A DNA stretch of 20,724 nt, taken from contig JAGHQL010000273.1 in the NCBI GenBank assembly GCA_020080175.1, positions 1 through 20,724 of the forward strand. The letters are read 5' to 3'. The position numbers and the translations under genes were made by a program. This document shows positions 10,019 to 20,714 of this stretch, one piece after another (positions within the stretch are counted from its first letter, which is position 1; each line of letters opens with the position of its first letter). The stretch comes from Glutinoglossum americanum (taxonomy: Eukaryota; Ascomycota; Geoglossomycetes; Geoglossales; Geoglossaceae). Below the pieces are notes generated by a model. It made no database searches. It was not told the origin of the DNA and worked only from the letters and a program-made list of their open reading frames with translations.

Positions 10019-11327
10019 ATGGCCACAGCAGATGTATTGCTCTCCCGTAGCAACCCCGGTCCGCCCTTCCATCCGAACCTTAACACCAGGCGGCAATCAA
10101 TCTTAACGACAACAATGTTCAACCCGCGCAAGCATATTAACTTCCGCACCCCGCCGAAGACGTATTCCATGAAGGATATTGGGCTTCCTGAGGACACCGG
10201 AATATCCCCAGTTGCAGTCTCGGAGCCATTTTCCCTATTCACCCCAGAAGCTGTTCAGAGGATCCGGGCAGAGGTATTGAGTGATAGAGTCTATGATAAT
10301 TGTCGTTTCAGTAGCGATATCGCTGCATGCCAATTAAGAGGCTTCGTACCAAAGTATGTGTCCCACCTTGCACCCACTTTTGTCCGAGCGCCTAGCTACC
10401 GCCTGTTGTACAGGGCCAGCTTGCGTGGCTATGAGAGTAGCTGAAGTTATGCGCGGCTCTGGAATATAAGCTAACAACCAGTGAAGATATGCAGGATTCT
10501 GCTATGATGCATGGAAACACCCTGAAACTCTTGCCATTGTCTCTCGAATCGCTGGTGTTGATCTTGTTACCAATATGGATTATGAAATCGGCCATATCAA
10601 CCTCTCCATTAGATCCGAGACGCAAAAGGAAAAGGAGCTTGCGAGCCTAAGAGAGAGGAATGCTGAAAGTTGTGAAAATGGTGTCGGCCAAGATCCCCAG
10701 GAAGATGACGCGCCTGTTGTCGGGTGGCATAAGGACAGTTACCCATTTGTCTGCGTCGTTATGCTCAGCGATGCATCGCAGATGATAGGTGGTGAAACTG
10801 CACTCCGAACAGGTACTGGAGAAATCTTGAAGGTACGGGGACCACAAATGGTAAGGATCACTTCTTATTATGTTAGTTAGCTAGCACTGACGGATTAGGG
10901 TAACGCAATCGTTCTCCAAGGCCGATATATCTCGCATCAGGCATTGCGGGCGATCGGTACAACCGAACGGATCACCATGGTCACATCTTTTCGTCCTAGG
11001 TCTCCTTCTGTTCGAGACGATTCCGTTCTCACAACCGTTCGCCCCATATCCGACCTTTCAGAGCTGTACTACCAGTTTAGTGAGTACCGCTTCGAGATCC
11101 TGGAGGAGCGCCTTCGCGGAATGCTCAAGTCTTTGAGGGAAAGAAAGGCTGCTGGCAGGAAAACAGAGGCAGGAGCCATCAAAAGCTTCATCGAAGAGCA
11201 AATGGTTTTCCTAGGTCGCACAAGCCAAGAGTTGATTGAAGAGGACAAAGTTGTTGTTGGCCACATTGGAGAAGATACAGGAGGTGCAGCGACGAAGCGA
11301 GGGGTTAAGAGAATGAGGGTTGATTGA
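10019..11327 (+). CDS. Fe(II)/2-oxoglutarate-dependent dioxygenase-like protein
   Basis: Three exons, 10019-10353, 10487-10850 and 10899-11327, give 375 aa. Intron 1 (133 nt, GTATGT donor, CTAAC branch) restores LRGFVPKYAGFCYDAW; intron 2 is 48 nt, phase 0. The residues of a double-stranded beta-helix 2OG oxygenase are all present: His193-x-Asp195 in GWHKDSYPFVC, the distal His246 in GRYISHQAL, and Arg257-x-Thr259 eleven residues later as the expected 2-oxoglutarate anchor. GGETALRTGTGEILKVRGP is the typical strand pair between them, and the DYEIGHINLS segment precedes the core. The C-terminal 110 residues (about 265-375) form a charged, probably helical region ending in a basic patch. Similar proteins are widespread in filamentous ascomycetes, generally without known substrate. 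The intact active site argues for real enzymatic activity; what it oxidises is unknown. It is divergent from COX23 and upstream of the RING gene. Confidence 0.8.
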
Positions 11328-12302
11328 CATGAGGCTCTCGCAATTTCCTAAGTCTACATCCAGACTACTCGTTTCGATCTGGTAACTCAATGGATCTCAT
11401 TGTAGTCCAGTTTGTTTCCCGAGTCCCATTGCTTGGAGGAGTAAACCGCAGCGAGTATGTTCGGATACGTTACGTTAGTTTTCATATTCGATAGACAAAC
11501 CCAAAAAAAGAAATCCAATCAATCAGATTTACAAGTCGCTAGCATAGGAGATATATCCACGATCAAGATAACAGAGTAGGCGCCGGAGAATGGAAGTGCT
11601 CGGAATTGAGGTACGTGGTCGCTGGCATTGGTAATCTGTTACTTGTTGGAAGGGCACTCCGTTCATGCGAGACTTGCCAGCACTCCAAAAATCACAGCGA
11701 GAACACAGGCAAGATAACGCAAAGCAAGGTCGTTTTGGTAATCGGAAATGCTAAGAGAATAACAAAGGCTATGACTGAACAGCACCTAAGTTTTCACCAG
11801 ACCAAGACTTCGCCCATCAACGGGAGTGGATACACTCGTGTGATTCGAGTCTGAATTCATCATCCAAACGCCTTTGCTGGATTTGGAAACGAGGGGCGCT
11901 GGAACCAGTAAAATACGTGAGTGCGGAATGTCAAATGTAGATGCCATCCGATTCTACGCGTTCGCAGTATTTGCTGACTTGGATTGCAGGCCGGTTGCCC
12001 CGTAGATAGAGATGAAGTCCGAAGAATACGGGGATAGCCTTCATCTTAAACTTTCGGAAGGGCTGTTGGCCACTCTCAAACTTAGCCGACTTCGGCTGTG
12101 TAACCACCGACAACCCATAGGTGTGAACCGTTGCCTTTCCACAGAACGTGACCTCTAAATACACTTAACAGTTACCGACCTCGTAAGCCTGCACATCCCA
12201 CTTCGATTTTTCAGAGCCGGACTCATCTTCTGTGACCGTTTCCAAATTTCCTAGTGGGTGCGGTCCTCACCTGGAAGGCTCTTGAATCCGAGTGACGCGT
12301 AG
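11328..12302. other. Intergenic region between the dioxygenase and RING genes
   Basis: No recognised gene. On the minus strand an open frame at 11931-12164, extended by a same-frame open block up to about 12260, reads like a small protein of alternating polar and hydrophobic residues that I cannot assign. It lacks a convincing ATG and is interrupted, so I do not call a gene. The plus-strand frame 11606-11854 has no family resemblance. The final few hundred bases should contain the promoter of the RING gene. Confidence 0.4.
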
Positions 12303-15300
12303 ATGGATCAAATACGACCCGCGCCACTCCCGGCGTCACGGGCCATCTTCCTGAAGTCCACCACTAACGGCACTTCCAGCTCCTCACCCTCCCAGTCTCC
12401 TCACCATGCAAGACAGCAACCAACCTCATCTCAGCCTCGGCCTTCAGACATTGCCACTGCCGGGAACGCAGGACCTCAGCAGGCTACTAGACCGACACCG
12501 CCGCCAGCGCCTCAGACCTCCATGAACTCTACGAGCTCGGCACCCAACTCTCGAGAGAAGACTTCTGAGGCATCGTCTTCGTCAGCCAAAGCTAAGCGCT
12601 CAGACTCAAATAGCGAGCTAAGGAAGAATGATAAAGCCACGAAGGGAAACGAAGGCTCTGCTAAAGGTCTCTCAGACGGTCGAAGGCCCTCGAAAAATTT
12701 CAGCAAGGGTGTCGAGCCAAAGACTACTAAAGCAGATCTAGAACCTAAAGTCGACGAAAAGCAACAAGTCTGTAGACCTCTTTCTTCAATATTTATCCGC
12801 GCGGATGTGTATTTACTAATTGATGGTGATCTAGCTTATTCAAAGCTTCAAAGCCGATCTTCTTAAACTCCAACAGATCGCCACTTGCAAGATATGCATA
12901 AAATTTTTGTACGAACCCTACACACTAACCTGCGGACATACCTATTGCTACGAGGTATGCTTCTCCAGTCGATGCTATCATCCTAATGTCACCGGAATTG
13001 CTAAGAAGTCCTAAAGTGCATCTGCCATTGGTTCCAAGAGAAAAAGACATGTCCAGTGTGTCGATGCAAAATCGACACCGAGCCTGCGCCAGCATATCTG
13101 GTTCGTCTACAAGCTTTGGATTTTTGTGCGTTACACTGACGGGTGGAGTACAGATCAAAGAAATGATTGACATCTTCATCCACCGCTCTGACCTCCTGCC
13201 CCCGACAGAGACTTCAGCCGAACATATCAAATGGCGGAGGGAGGCGGCGGATCGTCTTGAGCGTGATAAGGCAAACAAAAATCCCAAAACGGGTGGCCTC
13301 TTTCGGGGTTGCTTTCGAGAGCTAAAACAAGGGCAACGATGGCATCGCGGAGTGCTTAGAGATGAGGATGATGGGGTTGACCGATGTCCTGATTGTATGT
13401 GGGAACTCGAAGGTCGATATTGTTCCCAGTGCGATGTCACTTTCCAAGAAGATGGAAGGGTAACCGGGGGGTCTCACTGGGGTCGCTTCAGCGACATCGA
13501 TGATACTGAAGACTCTGACGGATACGGCTTTCCGACAGACGATGAAATCGATGGAGATCTTGATTTTGACGAGCCTGATTCATCTCTTGGCTTCGATGTA
13601 TACGGCGGGGAAGGGTTTCCCATTGACGTCGATGAAGAGTATGACGATTATATGGGTTATCACACTGGTGGAGTGTATGCAATCCAGAGGGAGATAGCTC
13701 GCGGTAGTATCAGACCACCAGGACGCCGAGCTGCTGCACATAGTGCAGCCGGTAGTCGCCGGAGGTATAGTCAAAGCATAGTCTCTGATATGCAGACCTC
13801 TGAAGACGGGGAAATGGAGCCCCTTGCAGAAGAAAGCGAAGAGGAAGAGTCCGAGTCAATGCGAGACTTCATAGTGGATGACGAAAACGAACAAGAGCAA
13901 CGGAGGGGGAGTCGATCTTCACGCAGCTCCTCACAGGCAACGCAAGAGCCCGCGCAACCTCGCAGATCCAGCCAAGGAGGTCACATAGGATCACGAGGTC
14001 GCATTTCTCAACCTCATGCAGGGCCAGACGATGACGACGATTTCGACGAAGGGGGGGCGGTCTCCAACGGACGGCGCCCAAGGGCGAGACACCAGTTTCA
14101 GCCTCCACGCCGACTCTTCCGCAGAGGGCCTATAGCTCTATCTACTTCAACAGAAACGACGGAGGAGAATGACCTGGATTTAGACGAGGACACAGAAGCT
14201 CTCCTAAACTCAGGTTATTCACAACTCGACCACGACACACCTGAAGAAGATATGGAGAGTGAACAGCCCGATGATGATGATGATGATGATGACGCGATGA
14301 CGACGATCGGGATCAGCTCAACATCGTTTGCCAGCAGTGAGAGGGCACGACTTGGTGGTTCCCTGACCCCTACAGCCGATCAACCAAACCCATCAATTCG
14401 ACCACCGTCTCGTACCCAAAACGGCCGCCGGACTAGTGGCAATAGACCACGAGGTCTTCGATGCGGACTGCGAAGAGTAAGCTCCTCGGTATCTGCTACA
14501 TCCACAGTGCATTATGAAGACGGTGAAGCCGACGATGACGAGTCCGACATTGAATCCTTAGTCATTGATATTGACGGGGACGTTGAAATGGGTGGCTCGC
14601 CCTTGAGGGCAAGACGAGATCCTCGATCGGCCCTAAATATCCGTCCTGGAAACCGCAGAAATCAAGCTAGTGAAGGCACTTCCGTCGGTGATCCTATCGA
14701 CCTTGATACTGACGTATCTTCGGACACCTCTGTCCAGACCCATCGCCGCAGACAACGCCAGAGATCTCGACAGCCAGAATACGACCCTCGAATCAGCATG
14801 CTGTTTGCCGAACACCAAATCATTATGCGTGAGCAAAATTCTGCAGGCTTGGGCTTAGAGGCCATGATGCGAGGTAGGACACCAACTCCACTAAATATTC
14901 CGAATATCCCTAGGCCCCGCACTGCGAACCGGAATAGAGGCTCTCAATCTTCTGTAGCTCCGCCCTCAGCTCCGCCATTTTCACCACTATCCACTGGGTC
15001 CGTACCCCCGTTCTCACCAATATCGATTACTCCCGGACACTCCCGGAATTCTTCTATGAGCTCATCTGGTATCGGGCCGCAAGGTGGATCTGCTCCATTT
15101 AGACAATCTTCAGAGGTTTCTAACAACCCAAGAGCTGCCCGCTCGTCCACACCTTCAAGTCATCCTCCAAGCTTAGAGGGAAATACCGCGAGCCAGACGT
15201 TGACAACAGCGTCTCGGCCATCTGGGAATATCTCTGCAACTCCAACGTCGGGCAACGCCTCCTCCCGGCCCTCTTCCCAACCCAACTCGAGCCCAGTCAT

Positions 15301-16321
15301 GCAACAAGGGAACTCCCTCTCTCCAGGTAACGCCCCAGAAAGCCCAACGAACAGAAGTGATTCCGCAACGCCAGGGCGAAGGGGGTCGGTTCAAGGTAGC
15401 GAAACGAGTAGTTCCCCCCCACAGCACATTTACTCAAGCCAAAGCTGGGGATCACAGACTCCAGGGTTCAACCTTCATCGCTTGACGCGTAACCCATGGG
15501 CTGCGTCATTCACGACAGTTAGACCCAGACAATCCAACAGAACACTAAGGGGAGCGCCCTCCAATGAGACCATAAGACCTTCGCGGGAACGTGGCAGCCA
15601 GAATTCCCAAACCCAAGGGAGAGAAGCCACGGCATCTCCGCATCCAATGCGCACTCAACCATCACTACGCACCTTACGTCCAACCGGATCAAGGCAAACG
15701 TTACGTCCGCAAAATTCCATCAACCATATACGACGCACAGCTGCGTCCCCGTCACCAATGCTTTCAGGCGTCGGGGCCACTGTAGCCGGGCCGCGAAATG
15801 TGCCGCTTAGCCAAGAAGAGAAGAACAGACGCGGACGGGAAGTTGTCCAGCGGAGAGCACAAGAGCTAATGGAGCAGCAACGCCAACAGGGGAATGCTCT
15901 TCGCCTCGGGCTGGCCGGGCAGGCAAATCAGGGAGCAGGGCAACAGCAGCAGAACCAGCCATTGTCTATGGATGTATTGCAATATCGAAGAAGCTATTCT
16001 GCCCCCGTCAGTAACGGGCTTGGGTCTTCTGCTACGACTAACTCCCCACTCCCGAGTTTCCCTGGAACTTTTCAATCACAAGCACGGGGCATATCAGAAG
16101 CCCCAAGCCCAAGGACAACGATACAACGCCCTGTCAGTCGCCGTGCGGTGGGCTCCCCCGGAATGACGATAAATTCACAGCCATATAGCTCTCCACCCCC
16201 CAACACGGCTCCAATTCCAAGAACCGGAGCCGGAAACCAGAATTACGGGTCTCAGTTGAACATGACAAGCTCCTCACGTTCGAATCCCATGATGGCCGGT
16301 GGCGAGCTGCGACGATTCTAA
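12303..16321 (+). CDS. RING-type (C3HC4) E3 ubiquitin ligase candidate with long disordered tail
   Basis: Four exons, 12303-12767, 12835-12954, 13017-13100 and 13154-16321, all joined in phase 0, give 1278 aa. Residues 1-155 are Ser/Pro/Lys-rich and disordered. After a short helix (about 158-172) comes a complete C3HC4 RING: Cys173-x2-Cys176, Cys188-x-His190, Cys193-x2-Cys196 and Cys207-x2-Cys210, including LTCGHTYCYE and KTCPVCR. The RING is split across exons 2 and 3. RING domains recruit a ubiquitin-charged E2. A second cluster, Cys301-x2-Cys304-x8-Cys313-x2-Cys316, looks like a zinc ribbon. The rest (about 330-1278) is low complexity: acidic stretches including eight Asp in a row (about 596-603), then Ser/Pro/Arg/Gln-rich sequence. 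The donors at 12768 (GTCTGT) and 13101 (GTTCGT) are weak, but the phase and RING continuity support them. Similar RING proteins exist in many Pezizomycotina; the substrate is unknown. Confidence 0.82.
14270..14293 (+). repeat. GAT trinucleotide run coding for poly-Asp
   Basis: Seven GAT codons followed by GAC encode eight consecutive aspartates inside the RING protein. Such runs vary in length by replication slippage while keeping frame. Confidence 0.9.
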
Positions 16322-16608
16322 TAATCGTAGACCGGTCTTAGAGATGGGGGGAACGATAGTCTGAATAAATCAAATGGCGGGGAGAAAAAGAAAGACTTCT
16401 CACGAGTTTCTATTAGTTACTCTTTTCATACCGATACTAGTTTTGCGGTGGGACACCAAGTCTCTTAAAAGATTCGAATACTCTCGGCGCAGGATCTTCT
16501 CCTAGGCTGTTAGGCATGGACGGAGGGCGAGGGTATTGTTGCATAACGGGTGTTGGAACATTCTTGCATTGCTAGGGGGGATAAGAAGCCAACTGCTGCT
16601 CTCCTTCT

Positions 16609-16652
16609 CTCTGCTCTCTCTATCTCTATCTCTATCTCTATCTCTCTATCTC
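16609..16652. repeat. Pyrimidine-rich (TATCTC)n microsatellite
   Basis: A C/T-rich stretch passes into about five near-perfect units of TATCTC at 16621-16650, with one extra TC near the end. It is a simple sequence repeat about 300 bp after the RING stop codon. Confidence 0.85.
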
Positions 16653-16732
16653 TGCGTTGTTGGTTCTACGTATCCCTTTTGCGCGTCTCATGGTGGCATG
16701 GACCCCGCCACCTGACGCAAGAACAAGAGGCA

Positions 16733-16772
16733 TAGATATATATCTATATATTCATATATATATATGTATATC
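16733..16772. repeat. AT-rich dinucleotide repeat with palindromic parts
   Basis: Alternating AT/TA steps with a few C and G interruptions, including the palindrome AGATATATATCT. It is a simple repeat that could extrude as a hairpin; no gene function is implied. Confidence 0.8.
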
Positions 16773-17270
16773 TTTTGCAGTCTTATCCAGTAATAAGTGT
16801 GCGCACGAGTGATAGGCATGATGAACTGAGTGAATCGTTCAAGAAAACAAATGAGAGTCCTTTTTTTGCGATACTGGTATTTCGCAGCGTCGCTGCCTAC
16901 GGAGACGATATAAGCTGGACTCGCTTGCACGGTTGCTTACTTTAGAATCGCTGCCCCTGGCCAATCAGATCCGATGCTGCCAACGTCGTCCCACCCGACA
17001 TTTCTTAGTTTAGTCGAACTCTTCAGATAGTTGTATCTCAACCGTTGAAATAATTCATACGCTCCATCTCCCTAGACCTATCACATACCTATGACTTTGC
17101 TCTCCCAACCGCTTATCATTTGGACCTCACCAATCAGGACGTCTTCTTTAAACGCACTTGTCTTTCGCCTACCTGCAAGTGATACATTTGCCCCTTCTCT
17201 GATTGCGACTCGCGATTTGAATGCGGATAAGACCGAGGGTTCAAGGACGTAAGAGGCTCGTCGCGCCTTA

Positions 17271-19993
17271 ATGCCATCGACTGTCAAGTCTAGAGCTGAA
17301 TTGCAGAGCCAGAAATCGAAGGTTTGACAGTCAGCTCTCAGTCTTTCTTCTTACCTGTTTATTTTAGCTATTTTTCCGGCTATAGATAACGGTCTATTAT
17401 AAGAGCGGGTGGGCTGACTGGTCGCAATGAAAATGTAGCTTGCAAACTCATATCATGAACTCTTGGAGTGAGTACCTTAGCTTAACAAGTCTTTTGTAGG
17501 CCCTACGCTGATCAGTCCTACCTTACCACGTAAAGGGAGTTCGCATCGAAGGAGTTACGGACAGTCGGAAATTACGCCTTGGGGAAGTTGATTGGCAAAG
17601 GGTCGTTTGGGAAGGTGTATCTGGCGTCCCACAAACTCACAAATGGCTCTAAGGTCTGGTCGTCAATGCGTAGCCTATGATGGATGGAGTGGCGCTGATT
17701 ACCCAAGTTCAGGTCGTCCTCAAATCGGCGAACAAAGATGACTCGAACCTTGCTCGGGAAATTCACCATCACCGACAGTTCAACCACCCGCATATTGCCC
17801 GCCTGTATGAAATTATTGTGACCGAGACACTCGTCTGGCTTGTTCTCGAGTATTGTCCAGGTAAGCCCGGCTGATGTTCTCTAACCAGCCCGAAAGGCTT
17901 GGCTGATCACTGGACGACATATTTGTCCTGCAGGTGACGAACTATACAACTACCTCCTCCAGAACGGCCCATTGCCACCAGAAAAGGTTCAGAGGATATT
18001 TACACAATTGGTAGGCGCCGTCGCATACGTACACAACAAATCATGCGTACACCGTGACCTCAAGCTGGAGAATATCTTGTTAGACAAGAACGAAAATGTG
18101 AAGCTCTGCGATTTTGGATTCACGCGGGAGTATGAAGGCAAATCAAGCTATCTACAGACATTTTGTGGAACCGTCTGCTATAGCGCCCCTGAGATGCTCA
18201 AGGGTGAGAAGTACGCTGGCGAAAAGGTTGATGTCTGGAGCTTAGGGGTAATTTTATATGCTCTCCTAGTGGGAGAGCTGCCTTTTGACGAGGACGACGA
18301 GACCGCAACGAAAAGGAAGATACTAACGGATGAACCTAAATATCCCGACCACCTCCCCGGGGACTCTGTCTCACTAATCAAGCAGCTATTATCAAAAAGA
18401 CCCTTTGTGCGGCCATCGCTGTCGGACATGTTGGCTCATCCATTCTTGGCAGAATTTGCTCCTCAGCAACAGGTCATTTTAAAGCTGCAGCAGCCCGCGC
18501 CATTCACAACCACTCTTGAAAAGAACACCTTGGAACGTATGCGAAGCGCTGGCGTTGATATCGATCAAGTTATCGAGAACGTCCTTGCTCAGCGATGTGA
18601 TTCTTTGGCTGGGTGGTGGACACTCTTGATCGAGAAGGAAGAACGAAAAGAGAAACGAAGAGAAAGAAAGAGAAAGGAGAAAGAAGCTGAGGCAAGGAAC
18701 TTAAGGCGGCTAAGCGCGGCAAGCAGCCGCCTGGAGAGGATTGCGCCCACCTTAGCGGAGGTGGATGAGGAAGCAGAGCATGTTCCTCGAATAGGAGATC
18801 CCCCAAGAGGTAGAGCTAGGAATAGCAGACGGAATAGTCAGAACCGTCTGTCACCCCCAGTGGCCGTTTTTAGTGGTAGACGGGTTCTGACATGATTTTT
18901 AGCCCACATTGTACTACACGATGTCCAAAGTCTGCCTCTTTCAGAGACACCACCGCCACCAATTGAGAAAGACCCCACGCGGTCATCGAGTTCCTCAAGA
19001 CACCGGCCTATTCCGCCCCCTAAGGAGACTACAAGAAGGCAACGCACCAGCCAGCTGCAGCTCGTGACCTCCAATCCCGACCTACTTTCTCCCAACGGGT
19101 TTAGAAAGCAGAGGCAAAATCGACGACACCAACACCCGATCATCAATCAATTAGCCTCCTTGAAGCATTGGCTGATGGATTCCGCCAAGCGCGCAAGGTC
19201 TCCAGGCTCAAAATCCATCAGCAACTCTGTTACAGTCGTTCCCCAAACCTCGGCTCCAACTTCTGCAGATGGATCATTAAGTATGCATAGCACCCTGGCG
19301 CCCGGTAGCAGGTCAGGCCCACGTTCGCGGACCCCGTACAATCAACCGGCAAGGATCATGACCACCCCACAGAAGCGAACTTCCCTGTCCCCATCGCCGC
19401 TAACACCCCATTCATCATATTACCGACGATCATCCGCCGGCCTGCGAGGACGGAAGTCTACGTCGTCATCTGTCTCCTCGGTCCGGTCGATCCACCATCA
19501 CCAGCACACCCACTCCAAAGCCTCCTCAACATCGTCAGCTTCCATTACCCCCTCCGTCAAAAGCCCGCGCTCTCCGCGAAACTCCGTGAAGGTGCTACCC
19601 GCCACACCCACAACCAGTGTCTTCCCCTCGAACATTCGGGTCGTGCGATCCAACCACCAGGCCAGCAACTACAACGAAAGTGCGCACTTCCAGCAGGCCC
19701 AACCGGCCTTCGTGTTTGCGAAACGGAAGAAGAGCCTCTTTCGGGGTCCTCTGTTAAGCGTAGGCAACTCGTCTAGTACGGGGAGTCCGGCGAGGCGTGA
19801 CTCGAGCACTAGTCGTAGCGTGTCGGCCGCTGGACGGAGGAGCGGTGAGATCATCGAGGAGGAGGACGAGGATGAGGTCGAGGAGGTAGAGGCGTTTTCT
19901 CCTCTTTCTGATCCGGGAGATCCGGGGGATGCGGGGGAGGGCGAGGTGGAGGAGTCGCTAGAGGATGCATTGAGGGTTGTATCTAGAAGTTAA
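17271..19993 (+). CDS. Ser/Thr protein kinase, CAMKL family (KIN4-like)
   Basis: Exons 17552-17653, 17713-17860, 17934-18845 and 18903-19993 are well supported by frame and motifs; a first exon 17271-17321 (17 residues from ATG) is a provisional choice. The full model is about 767 aa. The kinase domain is complete: glycine loop GKGSFGKV (about 32-39), VVLK lysine 55, helix-C Glu67, HRDLKLEN with Asp142, DFG Asp160, activation segment TFCGTVCYSAPE, and DVWSLGVILYALL. The YNYLL, KLENILLD and PFDEDDE style is that of AMPK-related (CAMKL) kinases; fungal relatives are often named KIN4-like, after the yeast spindle-position checkpoint kinase, but that orthology is not shown here. A Lys/Arg/Glu-rich coil follows (about 365-390), then a long Ser/Pro/Arg-rich disordered tail ending in a Glu/Asp-rich patch. 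Intron 18846-18902 (57 nt) keeps frame and hides a TGA. The acceptor for exon 17552 and the true start are the weak points. Confidence 0.8.
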
Positions 19994-20247
19994 ACGGATG
20001 GGAAACGCCGCCATCTTCGATAAGGAGTACGGAAGGAAGTACCTTTTTTCTTTCCTTCTGTCGGGTAACTGTAACATAAAAACAGACGCCTTTGGTACGA
20101 TTGGGGGAACATGCAAAAATATTTCTGATTCTCTTCTAAAGAAATTCATTTTTCTGGTATTAGGGGGATTCTTTCTTTGGTTTTTATTCCCTCGTTCGAT
20201 TCCGATATCTTTTTTTTCTTTAACGACTAGCATCTTTAGGGTGGAAA

Positions 20248-20278
20248 GGTGGATAGGCGGATAGGTGGATGGTGGATA
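20248..20278. repeat. Short minisatellite, GGTGGATA-like units
   Basis: Four imperfect tandem units (GGTGGATA, GGCGGATA, GGTGGAT, GGTGGATA). A small local duplication with no apparent function. Confidence 0.75.
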
Positions 20279-20486
20279 TACAACTCTATGGTCGTGAAAA
20301 TGTGTGGCCTTTGGGAGTGACATGTCCTAATTATATGCTGAATATGGGAGAAAAGGTACGATATAAGAAACGAGGAACTAGATATTCAGAGCAAGCGTAT
20401 TTCTTCCCCATTCCGTGTACCAGCAAAACCACCACTCTACCCTGATTGTATGCCAGATGTGAGAAGCAGTACCTAAAAAACGGGAC

Positions 20487-20536
20487 GGAATATGTATACC
20501 GAGCCCATGAATACATGGGCTCGGTATACATATTCC
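20487..20536. repeat. Perfect 23-bp inverted repeat with 4-nt loop (strong hairpin)
   Basis: The arm 20487-20509 (starting GGAATATGTATACC, ending CCCATG) is exactly reverse-complemented at 20514-20536, leaving only AATA as loop. Four more pairs (AACG at 20479-20482 with CGTT at 20537-20540) extend it across a 4-nt bulge. It lies about 490 bp after the kinase stop. It could be a transcript hairpin, a fold-back element or a recombination scar; no coding role is seen. Confidence 0.93.
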
Positions 20537-20687
20537 CGTTCAAAGGGAAAGAAAGAAAAGACATTCACTTGTATAGTACACTTTTTGAAATTACTTACTT
20601 GGACAGCACCCTACGTTTACCAGAGTCGCACAAACCCCAACCCTCACCCTCAAATATAATTTCATAATCATAACGTCGCTTATCAGT

Positions 20688-20714
20688 AAGCGGTGAATAT
20701 CACCAAGCGGTGAA
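20688..20714. repeat. Direct repeat AAGCGGTGAA x2 at the right edge, possible transposon end
   Basis: AAGCGGTGAA occurs at 20688-20697 and again at 20705-20714, a period of 17 nt. Between them GGTGA and TCACC (20692-20704) form a small inverted repeat around ATA. Repeated short motifs just inside an end are typical of transposase-binding sites in terminal inverted repeats of fungal DNA transposons, but the partner end would lie beyond the window. Confidence 0.55.

Larger units (their letters stand above)
16322..17270. other. Intergenic region between the RING and kinase genes, with simple repeats
   Basis: No coding region was recognised. The first half is the 3' flank of the RING gene and contains two microsatellites listed separately. 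The second half should be the kinase promoter and 5' leader. The minus-strand frames at 16688-16930 and 17081-17287 look like chance openings; the first runs through the AT repeat. Confidence 0.5.

Noticed and set aside
12925-13440. 171-codon minus-strand frame opposite the RING gene
   Set aside because: It is an antisense shadow of RING exons 3-4 and shows no family features.
18893-18895. TGA as a true end of the kinase or a readthrough codon
   Set aside because: A phase-matched intron with a good branch site and acceptor removes it, and the downstream frame codes for a tail typical of the family.
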